Below are positions 1 to 8,666 of a stretch of DNA of 64,000 nucleotides, one piece after another. The stretch covers positions 434,001-498,000 of the forward strand of contig NZ_CP104275.1 in the NCBI RefSeq assembly GCF_025244925.1, written 5' to 3'. Position 1 is the stretch's first letter, and the number at the start of each line of letters is the position of its first letter. Source of the DNA: Arthrobacter zhaoxinii. GTDB lineage: Bacteria > Actinomycetota > Actinomycetes > Actinomycetales > Micrococcaceae. The position numbers were made by a program, and so were the translations under genes. Under the pieces are notes generated by a model. It did not search any database, was not told the DNA's origin, and saw only the letters and a program-made list of their open reading frames with translations.

Positions 1-765
1 CGTGTTGTAGAAGTCGATGATGTCCACGGCCAGGTCCCGTTCAAAGCCCGGGGTATGGTCCCGCTGCACCACGGCCATCATGTGGTCTTCGGGCACCTCG
101 AAGAAGGGTTCGGCGTCCTTCACTTCCTGCCCGCGGCGCAGAATGCGGCTGCTGCGCGGGTAGGAGGAGGTGGTCATCGAGCCCGGCCCGAAGTCCGTCC
201 CCACGTACAGGCTGTCCTCGGCGGCCCAGCTGATCCGGCTCTTGGCCGCAGGAATGTCGAAGCCTCCGGGCACGAAGATGCGGTCGACGACGTCGAACTC
301 GCGGTAGCGGGCCGCGTCCCCGCCGTCGGGGGAGAGGGCGACCAATGCCCGGCGGTAGGAGACGCCGTCCGCGGGGCGCAGGAACAGGGACCCGCCCCAG
401 ACCCACTCGGTGCCTTCGGCGGCGCTGAGCTCGTCCAGGTCCAGCAGCACCTCCCACTCGGTGTCCGCCGCCGTGTAGCTCTGCCACGTGGTGCGCCGCC
501 ACAGACCCTTGGGGTGCTCGGCGTCGCGCCAGAAGTTGTAATAGTGCTCTCCGCGCTTGGCGACCATGGGGATGCGGTCCGTGGAATCCAGGACTTCGAG
601 GAGGCGTTCCCCGGTCCGTTCGAACCCGGTGCGCGAGAGCAGGTTTTCGGTGACGGCGTTTTCGGAGCGGACCCAGTCCAGCTGCTTATCTCCGTAGATA
701 TCCTCCAACCAGAGGAACTCATCTTCGGGGGCTGACGTGGCGGAGGCGAGGTGCGGGGAGGTCAT
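1..765 (-). CDS. Prolyl oligopeptidase family (S9) serine peptidase, N-terminal part
   Basis: The frame is open from an ATG at 763-765 to the left edge, giving 255 residues with no stop, so the gene is cut by the window. The N-terminus (MTSPHLASATSAPEDEFLWL, followed by ED) and later stretches such as YNFWRDAEHPKGLWRRT and FVPGGFDIPAAKSRISW fit the N-terminal beta-propeller of S9 prolyl oligopeptidases, which gates a C-terminal alpha/beta-hydrolase domain that would lie outside the window. No catalytic residue is visible here. No signal peptide is seen, so the enzyme is probably cytoplasmic and cleaves short proline-containing peptides (inferred from the family). It is divergent from the gene starting at 862, with under 100 bases between. 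Confidence 0.85.
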   Translation of the reverse strand, partial: MTSPHLASATSAPEDEFLWLEDIYGDKQLDWVRSENAVTENLLSRTGFERTGERLLEVLDSTDRIPMVAKRGEHYYNFWRDAEHPKGLWRRTTWQSYTAADTEWEVLLDLDELSAAEGTEWVWGGSLFLRPADGVSYRRALVALSPDGGDAARYREFDVVDRIFVPGGFDIPAAKSRISWAAEDSLYVGTDFGPGSMTTSSYPRSSRILRRGQEVKDAEPFFEVPEDHMMAVVQRDHTPGFERDLAVDIIDFYNT

Positions 766-861
766 GGCCCCATCCTAGCGACCGCGTTCTTTCCGGCCGG
801 GTTCCGCGGTGCCTGCGCCTGCCCGAACCCGCAGTGCTCCCGCGCCGGATACCCTAGATGG

Positions 862-2862
862 ATGGATCACGCGCAGAGTTTTCGGGTAGCTGTCATTGGC
901 GCAGGACCCCGCGGCCTCTCGGTAGTGGACCGGCTCCTGACCAACCGGCGTGCTTCAGCGCAGCGCCTGCCCCTGCGGATTGAACTTATTGACCCGTTTA
1001 ATCCGGGTCCGGGCCATGTCTGGCGGACCAATCAGTCGCGGCTGTTCCTGATGAACACCCCGGCACTGTTTCCCACGGTGGTCCCGGCCGGGGATACGGT
1101 CCGCGACCTGCTGCCCTCGCCTGCCGGGCTCTCCTTTAACCAGTGGCGCGAGCTGATGGGTGCCGGCACCCGCGCGGCGGACGGTCTTTCCGCCGGCGAC
1201 CGCGAGGAATTGGCAGCACTGGGCCCGGCGGATTTCCCCAGCCGGCCGCTGTACGGGCGCTATCTGGAATGGACCTATGACCAGCTGCGGAAAACCGCAG
1301 CTGAGGACGGCGTGGAGCTGGTGCACCGCCGGACCGAAGCCCTGGGCATCTCCCGGGAAGGGGACGGCCGGCTGGTCATCGAGCTGGAGGGCCGGCAGGT
1401 CCTGGCCGCGGACGCCGTCGTCCTGGCCCTGGGACACCTGCCGGCGCTGCTTTCCCCGGAGCAGGCACGGCTGCAGGACGCTGCCGCACGCCATGGCCTG
1501 ACCTATCTGCCGCCCGCAGTACCGGCCGACGTCGACTTCTCCCGCCTGCCCGCCGGTGAGCCCGTACTGGTGCGGGGGCTGGGCCTCAACTTCTTCGACG
1601 TGATGGCTGCGGCCACCGTCGGCCGCGGCGGAAGATACGTTGCCACCGGGCAGCCCGCCGGCCGTGCGCTGCGCTACGAACCCTCGGGCCGGGAACCGCA
1701 GCTGATCGCTGCCTCGCGCCGCGGCACCCCCTACCGGGCCAAGGCAAAACTCGACTCCTATGTTCCCCGCGGGGTTCATCTGCGCTGGCTCACCCGCGAG
1801 GCAGCGCTCGCCTTCCGCGCCGACGGGCTGCAGCCGGGCTTTGACCACGACCTGTGGCCGCTGCTGCACCGGGACGCGGTCTGGGCGTACTACAGCACGC
1901 TGGTCCGGGTGGCACCGGAGGAGCTGAACGGCCCCGCCGACGAATTCTCTGACCGGCTGGAAGCCGCCCTGAACCTTCCGGGACCGGACTGGGATGCCGC
2001 GAAGGAAGCGGTCCTGGACACCTACGTCCCGTCCAACCGCCGCGCCAACCTGGAAGGCCTGGCCCAGCCCCTGGGCCGCCGTCCCTTCAGCGGAGCCGCC
2101 GATGCCGACAACGCCGTCCTGGCCTACCTGGAAGAGGACGCCGCGGGATCCGCCGCCGGCGAGGACGATCCCCTGAAGATGGCAATCGGAGCGCTCAACG
2201 CCGGGCGCAGCCTGCTCAAAGCGGTGGTGGCCGACGGCGGCCTGGTCGAGGCTTCCTGGCTCACCGAGCTGCGGGGCTGGTTCGAACCGTTGGTCGAAGG
2301 CCTGGCCAGCGGTCCGCCGCCGGAACGCATCGAGCAGCTCGCCGCGCTGGTCCGCGCCGGGCTGGTGCACTTTGTCGGTCCCGATCCACGCTTCGACGTG
2401 GATGAGGCCCGCGGTGTGTTCACCGCGTCCTCCCCGTGGGTGGGCACCGAGTATGCCGCGTCCACCCTGATGGAGGCCATGATGCCGCCCAACCGCGTGG
2501 ACCGGACGGTCTCTCCGCTGCTCGCCGGCCTCATCCGGGACGGGCTGGCACGCCCGAAGGTCATGATGTCCGCGGACGGCACCCCCGTGCTGACTCCCGG
2601 CCTGGACGTCACGCTGCCGCCCTACCGGACGGTCGGAGTCAGCGGCGAGCCGGTGGACAACCTGTTTGTGCTGGGACTGCAGTTGTCCTCGGTCCAGTGG
2701 GGGACAGCCATTGCCGCCGAGGCTGGGGCGCCCGCGGCGGAAGGATCGCGGACGCTGCAGGACGCCGATGCGATAGCCGCCGCGGTGCTCGCAGCCGCCG
2801 CGTCCGGAGCGGGTTCGGGCGCCCGGCCTGACTCTTCGGAGCCGGTGGCAGCGCACACCTAG
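862..2862 (+). CDS. FAD/NAD(P)-binding protein (NAD_binding_9 type)
   Basis: A 667-residue protein. The frame is open upstream to 751, but that segment would overlap the divergent peptidase, and the dinucleotide fold begins straight after the ATG at 862: residues 8-16 read VAVIGAGPR, a Rossmann GxGxxG-like motif. The early part continues with IELIDPFNPGPGHVWRTNQS, close to the FAD-NAD(P)-binding domain found in lysine/ornithine-monooxygenase-like proteins. A second stretch (VVLALGHLPALL) fits the return of the Rossmann sheet. The family is widespread in actinobacteria without an established substrate, so the role is a flavin-dependent oxidoreductase or hydroxylase of unknown target. The C-terminal ~60 residues are alanine/glycine-rich and probably disordered. 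Confidence 0.8.
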   Translation: MDHAQSFRVAVIGAGPRGLSVVDRLLTNRRASAQRLPLRIELIDPFNPGPGHVWRTNQSRLFLMNTPALFPTVVPAGDTVRDLLPSPAGLSFNQWRELMGAGTRAADGLSAGDREELAALGPADFPSRPLYGRYLEWTYDQLRKTAAEDGVELVHRRTEALGISREGDGRLVIELEGRQVLAADAVVLALGHLPALLSPEQARLQDAAARHGLTYLPPAVPADVDFSRLPAGEPVLVRGLGLNFFDVMAAATVGRGGRYVATGQPAGRALRYEPSGREPQLIAASRRGTPYRAKAKLDSYVPRGVHLRWLTREAALAFRADGLQPGFDHDLWPLLHRDAVWAYYSTLVRVAPEELNGPADEFSDRLEAALNLPGPDWDAAKEAVLDTYVPSNRRANLEGLAQPLGRRPFSGAADADNAVLAYLEEDAAGSAAGEDDPLKMAIGALNAGRSLLKAVVADGGLVEASWLTELRGWFEPLVEGLASGPPPERIEQLAALVRAGLVHFVGPDPRFDVDEARGVFTASSPWVGTEYAASTLMEAMMPPNRVDRTVSPLLAGLIRDGLARPKVMMSADGTPVLTPGLDVTLPPYRTVGVSGEPVDNLFVLGLQLSSVQWGTAIAAEAGAPAAEGSRTLQDADAIAAAVLAAAASGAGSGARPDSSEPVAAHT

Positions 2863-2955
2863 ACTGGCCAAAGGGATGTTCGAACGAACCGAGCCGACAG
2901 ACCGGCACGCGCAGGGGCGGTTGCCCTTCGATCCGACCAGAGAGAAAGGCCTTCC

Positions 2956-3909
2956 ATGAAAGCCTGGCAGTATGTTGGCGGTCACCAGATTCGGCTGAAC
3001 GAAATCCCGGAGCCGGATCCGGCACCCACGCAGGTCATCATTGACGTCAAGGCGGCTGGCCTGTGCCACTCCGACGTGATGTACATCGAGGTCGGGGAAT
3101 CCGCGATGCCCTTCCTGCCGATGACGCAGGGCCACGAAAACGCCGGTGTTATCACCGCGCTTGGCTCCGAGGTCACCGGTTTCTCGGTGGGCGACGTGGT
3201 GGGTGTGTGTTCCTCCGGCGTACAGCCGCCGCTGGGCATGTTCACGCCGGGTGGCTTCGCGGACAAGCTCGCGGCGGACTACCGTGACCTGGCCCGGGTT
3301 CCGGACGGACTGGATCTCGCCCTCGCCGCTCTGGCGACGGATGCGGGCATGACCTCGTACCACGCCATGATCAAGGTGGGCGGGGCAACCAAGGGCATGA
3401 AGGTCGGCGTCATCGGCTTCGGCGGTCTGGGGCAGATCGGTGCCCGCGCCGCCGTCCTGGCCGGTGCCGAAGTGCACGTTGCGGAGATGAAGGAAGAAGC
3501 CTGGGCGAATGCCAGGGAAGTGGGCGCTGTTTCATGCGTCAAGGACGCTTCGGAGTGGGTGGATGCTTCCAACCCGCGGGCGGGCGGCGACTTCGACCTG
3601 ATCGTCGACTACGCAGGGTTCGACACCACCCAGAAAGCAGTGAATGCGATTCGGCGCGGCGGCAAGGTGGTGCAGGTCGGCCTCGGCAAGCCCACTTTCA
3701 CCATTGCGACCAACACCATTCTGGGCAAGTCCATTGAGGGCTCGCTCGGCGGCACCGTCGCCGACATCGAGGAAGTCTTCGACCTGATGCTCCGCGGCGA
3801 AATCACACCGGGCTACGAGGAGATTTCCTTCGACCAGATCGGTGAAGGCCTGGAACGGCTGAAGAACAACCAGGTTCTCGGCCGTTTGGTGGCCGTGTTC
3901 GGCGAATAG
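2956..3909 (+). CDS. Zinc-type alcohol dehydrogenase (MDR superfamily)
   Basis: A 317-residue medium-chain dehydrogenase/reductase that would oxidise an alcohol or reduce an aldehyde with NAD(P). Catalytic-zinc residues are visible: Cys37 in GLCHSD and His60-Glu61 in GHENAG. The cofactor fold follows with VGVIGFGGLGQIG near residues 150-165. The loop that normally carries four cysteines for the structural zinc is missing: after GDVVGVCSSGV the chain goes directly to GGFADKL, which makes the protein about 20-30 residues shorter than classic AdhP enzymes. It is preceded by a GAGAAAGG-like ribosome site. It converges on the aldehyde dehydrogenase at 3994-5487; alcohol-to-acid oxidation by the pair is possible but not shown. 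Confidence 0.85.
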   Translation: MKAWQYVGGHQIRLNEIPEPDPAPTQVIIDVKAAGLCHSDVMYIEVGESAMPFLPMTQGHENAGVITALGSEVTGFSVGDVVGVCSSGVQPPLGMFTPGGFADKLAADYRDLARVPDGLDLALAALATDAGMTSYHAMIKVGGATKGMKVGVIGFGGLGQIGARAAVLAGAEVHVAEMKEEAWANAREVGAVSCVKDASEWVDASNPRAGGDFDLIVDYAGFDTTQKAVNAIRRGGKVVQVGLGKPTFTIATNTILGKSIEGSLGGTVADIEEVFDLMLRGEITPGYEEISFDQIGEGLERLKNNQVLGRLVAVFGE

Positions 3910-3926
3910 CTTCTCCGGCCTGAACG

Positions 3927-3974
3927 ACGACGGCGGCTGCGCACCTTCGAAGGTGCGCAGCCGCCGTCGTTTAC
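3927..3974. terminator. Bidirectional intrinsic terminator
   Basis: A perfect stem of about 20 bp (arms centred on TTCGAA at 3946-3951) lies between the stop codons of the convergent alcohol and aldehyde dehydrogenase genes. A short T run follows on the plus strand. It can serve both genes. Confidence 0.8.
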
Positions 3975-3993
3975 CGGTTAGTGGGTTACCGGA

Positions 3994-5487
3994 TTAGAAC
4001 GGGTATTCGCGCGGAGCGTGCTGGACGCTGATGGTGTGGTCCGTGGTGAACTCGTCGATGGCCCACTCGCCGTTGAACCGGCCGAGGCCGGAGTTCTTCT
4101 CGCCGCCGAAGGCAATGTGTGCCTCGTCCTGGACCGGGAAGTCGTTGACGTGGGTCATGCCGGCCTTGATGCGGCGGGCGAACTTCACGCCCTCCTCCAG
4201 GTTGGCGGTGAAGACGGCGCTGGAGAGACCGAGGTCGGTGTCGTTGGCCAGGGCCAGTGCGTCCTCGGCGTCCTTGGCGCGCATGATTCCGGCGATGGGG
4301 CCGAAGATCTCTTCGCGGGCCAGTTCCATGTCCTTGGTGACGTCGGCAAAGACGGTCGGGGAGAGTACCTGGCCGTTGATTTCGCCTTCGATCATCAGGC
4401 GTGCGCCCTCGGACTTGGCGGTCTCGATCTTGGTCTTTAGGCCCTCGAGCTGCTTGGCGTTGATGATCGGGCCCACAACGTTCTTCGGGTCGGTCGGATC
4501 GCCGGCGTTCAGCGTCTTGACGTGTGCGGTGAACTTCTCGACGAACTCGTCGTAGACGGCGTCTTCCACGATGATCCGGTTCACGGCCATGCAGATCTGT
4601 CCCTGGTGCAGGAACTTGCCCATGGCAGCTGCGCGGACGGCCTGATCGACATCGGCGTCGGCGAGCACCACGAACGGGCTGTTGCCGCCGAGCTCCAGCG
4701 CCGTGTACTTCAGCGTGGCGCCGGTGGCAGCCAGGGCGCCGATGTTCTTGCCCACCGGAGTGGAGCCGGTGAAGGAGATCATCCGCGGAGTCGGGTGCTC
4801 TACAAAGGCGTCGCCGATTTCCGAGCCGGCGCCGACGACGGCGTTCAGCACGCCTGCGGGCAGGCCTGCCTCTTCGAAGATCTTGGCAATGATCAGGGCG
4901 CCGGTGACGGGGGTGTCACTGGCCGGCTTCAGGACGACGGCGTTGCCGAGGGCCAGAGCCGGAGCCACGGAGCGCTGGGAGAGGTGGAGCGGGAAGTTCC
5001 ACGGGCTGATGACGCCGACGACGCCCAGCGGGGCGCGGTAGACGCGCAGTTCCTTGTTCGGGGTGTCCGAATCCATGATCTTGCCGGCCACGCGGTGCGG
5101 GAACGTGGCTGCCTCGCGGGTGATGGAGGCGGCGGAGGCAACTTCAATGTTGGCCTTCAGCATGGTGCTGCCGGATTCGGCGTTGAGCCAGGCGATGATC
5201 TCGTCGCGGCGTTCTTCGAAAATCTCCGCGGCGCGGGCAATGACAGTGCGGCGCTCATTCGGGGTCCTGGCTGCCCAATTCTTCTGGGCTTCCTCGGCGG
5301 CGGCGTACGCATCGTTCAAGTCTTCGCGGGAGGCCTGCTGCATGGTCATCAGCTGCGAACCATCAAAGGGGTTGGTGTCCGTGAGGGTCTTTTCCGAACG
5401 GCCGTCGCGCCACTGGCCTGCGATGAACTGCTTGGCGGGGATCCAGTCGGTGAGGGCCGGCGATGTTGATTCGAGCTGAGTTGTCAT
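3994..5487 (-). CDS. NAD(P)-dependent aldehyde dehydrogenase
   Basis: A 497-residue aldehyde dehydrogenase oxidising an aldehyde to the acid. The ATG at 5485-5487 follows a good AGGAG ribosome site at about 8 bases, so the upstream in-frame extension to 5550 is rejected. The general base Glu265 sits in LELGGNSPF and the nucleophile Cys299 in GQICMAVNR; the Rossmann and catalytic domains have full family length. Overall wording ([29 protein letters not shown]) resembles benzaldehyde/vanillin dehydrogenases, so an aromatic aldehyde is a plausible substrate, but this is inference. It is a single gene, convergent with the alcohol dehydrogenase. Confidence 0.92.
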   Translation of the reverse strand: MTTQLESTSPALTDWIPAKQFIAGQWRDGRSEKTLTDTNPFDGSQLMTMQQASREDLNDAYAAAEEAQKNWAARTPNERRTVIARAAEIFEERRDEIIAWLNAESGSTMLKANIEVASAASITREAATFPHRVAGKIMDSDTPNKELRVYRAPLGVVGVISPWNFPLHLSQRSVAPALALGNAVVLKPASDTPVTGALIIAKIFEEAGLPAGVLNAVVGAGSEIGDAFVEHPTPRMISFTGSTPVGKNIGALAATGATLKYTALELGGNSPFVVLADADVDQAVRAAAMGKFLHQGQICMAVNRIIVEDAVYDEFVEKFTAHVKTLNAGDPTDPKNVVGPIINAKQLEGLKTKIETAKSEGARLMIEGEINGQVLSPTVFADVTKDMELAREEIFGPIAGIMRAKDAEDALALANDTDLGLSSAVFTANLEEGVKFARRIKAGMTHVNDFPVQDEAHIAFGGEKNSGLGRFNGEWAIDEFTTDHTISVQHAPREYPF

Positions 5488-5784
5488 GATTTCTCCTAGA
5501 TGAATCTTGACGGTGTATTGATGGCTACAACCGACGCGGGGGCGGATCAATTCCCGCCCTGTGGGTTCTTTCCTGCCGGAAGCGGACGGTGGTGCGCGTC
5601 ATCTTCTCCCGGCAGGAGGCCGCGGGGAAGATGAGCGCGGACCGAACCCGGCAACCAGGCCGGCCTGTCAAGGGGCCTGCATAGTAAGTACCCTTTTTAT
5701 TTACTCCGGTTCCGCCTAGCGTAGGGCGTACCAGTGGCCACACGGGGAAACTTCCCGGCTGCTCTTACGGCAAAGGACACGTTC

Positions 5785-6444
5785 ATGAGTACGAGCGCGA
5801 GCGCGGCAGGAGACCACGGACGAAAGGGCTCAGACCAGGGCCAGCGTCAAGGAGGAACGGATCCGGTGCCGGATAACCGGCGCGGCGGCACCGGCATGGG
5901 AGATGACACCAGCCGCCGGCAGGTGGTGGAGCGGGAGAAGGCCTCGTTTGGCGGGGTGAAGATCGGTTCCGCGTTTTTCGGCTGGCTGACCGCCATCGGC
6001 ACCACTGTGCTGCTGAGCGCCCTGGCAACCGCCCTCGGCGCAGCGGTGCTGCTGAATGACGACAGCCCCGACGCCACAGCCATTACCATCACCGGGACAA
6101 TCATCCTGCTGGTGATTCTATTCATCGCGTATTACTGCGGCGGATACGTGGCGGGACGGATGGCCCGCTTCAACGGGATGAAGCAGGGAATCGCGGTCTG
6201 GGTCTGGGCGGTGGTGATTGCCATTGTGGCAGCCATCCTCGCCGCCATAGCAGGCGACCAGTTCAACATCCTGGTTGAACTCAACGGCTTCCCGCAGATC
6301 CCGATGTTCGGTGACAACGCGACGGCGTCAACGATTATCGCCGCCCTCGTGGCCGCGGCCGTTGCCCTGATCGGCGCCATCCTCGGCGGACTGGGCGGCA
6401 TGCGCTTCCACCGCCGGGTGGATAAGGCCGGGCTGGGGGACTGA
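5785..6444 (+). CDS. Four-helix integral membrane protein of unknown function
   Basis: A 219-residue protein. The ATG at 5785 is preceded by an AAAGGAC-type site; an earlier in-frame ATG at 5734 lacks one. Residues 1-55 are polar and rich in Gly, Arg, Asp and Gln, followed by four hydrophobic segments (GWLTAIGTTVLLSALATALG; TGTIILLVILFIAYYCGGYV; GIAVWVWAVVIAIVAAILAA; STIIAALVAAAVALIGAILG). There is no catalytic motif I recognise. It lies 90 bases before a PRC-barrel/YsnF stress-type gene in the same direction, which hints at an envelope or general stress role (inference). The 297-base gap upstream contains AT-rich sequence around 5685-5705 that may hold its promoter. Confidence 0.7.
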   Translation: MSTSASAAGDHGRKGSDQGQRQGGTDPVPDNRRGGTGMGDDTSRRQVVEREKASFGGVKIGSAFFGWLTAIGTTVLLSALATALGAAVLLNDDSPDATAITITGTIILLVILFIAYYCGGYVAGRMARFNGMKQGIAVWVWAVVIAIVAAILAAIAGDQFNILVELNGFPQIPMFGDNATASTIIAALVAAAVALIGAILGGLGGMRFHRRVDKAGLGD

Positions 6445-6534
6445 CCCGTCCGGCAAAAGTCTTGGGGGTAAGTGGGGGGACGCAGTATCCAACGCACCAC
6501 CATGCGCCCGAAGGCGCGGAAACAGGAGAACGAC

Positions 6535-7464
6535 GTGATCACCAGTGAACAGATCGACAGCATCATGAACCACGGAACGGTGGAGGGACCCAACGGAGAG
6601 AAGATCGGCTCGGCAGGCGACATCTACCTCGATGACGAGTCCGGCCGGCCGGCATGGGTGACCACCAAGACGGGGCTGTTCGGTTCCAAGGAGAGCTTTG
6701 TCCCGCTGGCGGATGCCACGGTGGAGGGATCTGTTGTACGGGTGCCGTATTCCAAGGAGATGGTGAAAGACGCTCCGAGGGTGGAGAAGGACGGACATCT
6801 CAGCGACCAGGAGCAGGATGAGCTTTACAGCTACTACTCCATCGGCACCTCGAGCGGCTCGGGAACTTCCGGGACCTCCGGTACAACCACCAGCGGCTCG
6901 GGAACCTCCGGCAGCGGCGGATCGAGTGGCTCCGGTACCTCCGGCAGCGGAAGGTCGAGCGGTTCCGGCAGCGGCGGGTCGAGCGGTTCCTCCGGCAGCG
7001 GCAGGTCGAGCGGTTCGGGCACCTCGCGGTCATCCAGCGGCCAGGTGGGGCATGACACGTCCGGCCCCACTACGGACGATGCGATGACCCGGTCCGAGGA
7101 GCAGCTCCACGTAGGTACCCAGAGCCGTGAGTCGGGCCGTGCCCGCCTGCGCAAGTACGTCACCACGGAGAACGTCACGAAGACGGTTCCGGTCAGCCAT
7201 GAGGAAGCCCGGATCGAGCGGGAGCCCATCACGGACGCCAACCGGGGTTCGGCAATGGACGGACCGTCCATCAGCGAGGAGGAGCACGAAGTGACCCTCC
7301 ACGCGGAAGAGGCCGTCGTGGAAAAGGAAGCCGTCCCCGTGGAGCGCGTCCGGCTGGATACGGAAACCGTGACCGAAGAGGAAACAGTGACCGAAGAAGT
7401 CCGGAAGGAACAGATCGATATGGAAGGCGAGGGCGGCAGCAGCGGCGGCAAGCGCAGCCGCTGA
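6535..7464 (+). CDS. PRC-barrel plus DUF2382 (YsnF/AvaK) domain protein
   Basis: A 309-residue protein. I choose the GTG at 6535 because AGGAG lies 6-10 bases before it and the folded domain begins there (VITSEQIDSIMNHG); ATG/GTG codons further upstream lack a site. Residues ~1-90 fit a PRC-barrel (VEGPNGEKIGSAGDIYLDDE, then GRPAWVTTKTGLFGSKESFV). Residues ~100-170 are a Gly/Ser/Thr repeat linker. The last ~120 residues, with repeated acidic and valine-rich strands (VTLHAEEAVVEKEAVPVERV), match the DUF2382 domain of YsnF-type stress proteins. No enzyme activity is known for the family. A strong terminator follows at 7491. Confidence 0.85.
   Translation: MITSEQIDSIMNHGTVEGPNGEKIGSAGDIYLDDESGRPAWVTTKTGLFGSKESFVPLADATVEGSVVRVPYSKEMVKDAPRVEKDGHLSDQEQDELYSYYSIGTSSGSGTSGTSGTTTSGSGTSGSGGSSGSGTSGSGRSSGSGSGGSSGSSGSGRSSGSGTSRSSSGQVGHDTSGPTTDDAMTRSEEQLHVGTQSRESGRARLRKYVTTENVTKTVPVSHEEARIEREPITDANRGSAMDGPSISEEEHEVTLHAEEAVVEKEAVPVERVRLDTETVTEEETVTEEVRKEQIDMEGEGGSSGGKRSR
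6838..7035 (+). repeat. Gly/Ser-rich coding repeat
   Basis: Tandem imperfect repeats of a codon block such as GGC-TCG-GGA-ACC-TCC-GGC encode runs of (S/G/T)SGSG within the linker of the PRC-barrel protein. The repeats suggest slipped-strand length variation between strains. Confidence 0.75.
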
Positions 7465-7490
7465 CATGTTGTGAGCCGTTCGCGTCAAGC

Positions 7491-7533
7491 AGCACAGGCC
7501 GCCGGAATTCTCCGGCGGCCTGTGCTGCTTTTT
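7491..7533 (+). terminator. Intrinsic terminator
   Basis: A perfect 16-bp stem (7491-7506 with 7511-7526, loop ATTC) is followed by a T run at 7529-7533. It ends the PRC-barrel gene. Confidence 0.85.
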
Positions 7534-7578
7534 CGCGCCGTGCCGTCGACAGCGGTTCCATGGTCCGGGCGGGGACAG

Positions 7579-8490
7579 CTACCCGTCGGGGTGCGCAGCC
7601 AACCACCGGAGCAGCAGTGCGGCGAAATCTTCGCTCCGGCGCTCCGGCCACCAGTGTCCGGCGTGCACCTTGGTGACTTCCACCCGGGGAAAGTGCGTTT
7701 CGAGGCCCTCGGTCAGCTTCGGTGAAAGGAACGGATCCTTTAACGGAACGATGACATGCACCGGCCCGGCGTAGCCGCCGTCGGGCAGTGCGCCGCCGGA
7801 GCGGAACATGTTGGCGCGGTACAGCTGCAGCCCCCGCACACCGCTGTCTCCGATTCTCCGGCCGGCGTACTTTTCGTAGCGGGCCGTCAGCAGGTGCTTC
7901 CACGCGGCGTCGGGCAGGGCCGGAATCTGGAAGGCCGCCACGTACCAGCTGCGCAGAGCCTGCATCAGTGCCTGCGGCCAGAGCCGGGGCGAGCGAAGCC
8001 GCGTGCGGAACCACCGCCGGAAATGTCCCAGGTCCGGCCCGGAGATGCTCGTGTAGCTGAGGATCCTCCCTCCGGCGCGGGGATCCTGGATGGCGGCCCA
8101 GCCCTGGATGGATCCCCAGTCGTGGCCCACCAGGTGGACGGCTGGGGTTCCGGTGGCGTCGAGGACGGCATACAGGTCCTCCACGAGCAGGTCCAGCCGG
8201 TACGACGTCAGCTGCTCCGCACCGTCCCCCGTTACCCGCGAAGCTCCGGCGTTGCGGGTGTCGTAGGTGATGACGTGCCGGTCCGCTGCCAGGCGATTCA
8301 CTACGCCGTCGAATACTGAATGGTCATCGGGGTAGCCGTGCACCAGGAGGACACTCTCCGCCCCCGGGGTGCCGTACTCATACACCGCCAGTTCCGCCCC
8401 GCGGCTCCGGACGGTGCGCCGCCGCCCCGGGGCGGTTCGTCCGCCCCGCGGCTCCTGCGGCTGCTGTCCCGGGTGATGGTTCCGGTCCAT
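7579..8490 (-). CDS. Alpha/beta hydrolase, epoxide-hydrolase/dehalogenase-like
   Basis: A 303-residue alpha/beta hydrolase. The oxyanion-hole motif HGYPDDH is at about 51-57, the nucleophile is Asp124 in GHDWGS, and a C-terminal histidine sits in HAGHWWPE. An aspartate nucleophile in GHDWG is characteristic of epoxide hydrolases and haloalkane dehalogenases, as opposed to serine esterases. The first ~28 residues are Arg/Gln/Pro-rich and may not be part of the fold; a later start is possible. No signal peptide is visible. It stands alone, converging on the PRC-barrel gene. The exact substrate cannot be read from the sequence. Confidence 0.85.
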   Translation of the reverse strand: MDRNHHPGQQPQEPRGGRTAPGRRRTVRSRGAELAVYEYGTPGAESVLLVHGYPDDHSVFDGVVNRLAADRHVITYDTRNAGASRVTGDGAEQLTSYRLDLLVEDLYAVLDATGTPAVHLVGHDWGSIQGWAAIQDPRAGGRILSYTSISGPDLGHFRRWFRTRLRSPRLWPQALMQALRSWYVAAFQIPALPDAAWKHLLTARYEKYAGRRIGDSGVRGLQLYRANMFRSGGALPDGGYAGPVHVIVPLKDPFLSPKLTEGLETHFPRVEVTKVHAGHWWPERRSEDFAALLLRWLAAHPDG

Positions 8491-8600
8491 GCCGAGGCTC
8501 CTCCTTCGCTGCCGGATCCGGCAGCGGAACTGCGCCGGTTCCCATCAGAGTACTGTCTGCGGACGATGCAGACCCCGTCGAAAAGGACGGACCCCGCCTA

Positions 8601-8641
8601 CGACAAAAGCGCCGCCCCGGGAAACCCGGAGCGGCGCTTTT
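8601..8641 (-). terminator. Intrinsic terminator of the nuclease gene
   Basis: An 11-bp stem (8605-8615 with 8631-8641) carries AAAA on the plus-strand left arm, which is a T run on the minus strand. It lies 26 bases past the stop of the giant nuclease/nucleotidase. Confidence 0.75.
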
Positions 8642-8666
8642 GGTCAGTCATTCCCTGGCTAGGCGG

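Noticed and set aside
955..3477. 840-residue open frame on the minus strand
   Set aside because: It lies opposite the FAD/NAD(P)-binding and alcohol dehydrogenase genes, both with clear motifs. The translation is Gly/Arg/Gln-rich without any domain: a high-GC antisense artefact.
6838..7035. Possible CRISPR or minisatellite
   Set aside because: Repeat units are short, in frame and encode a Gly/Ser linker; there are no unique spacers.
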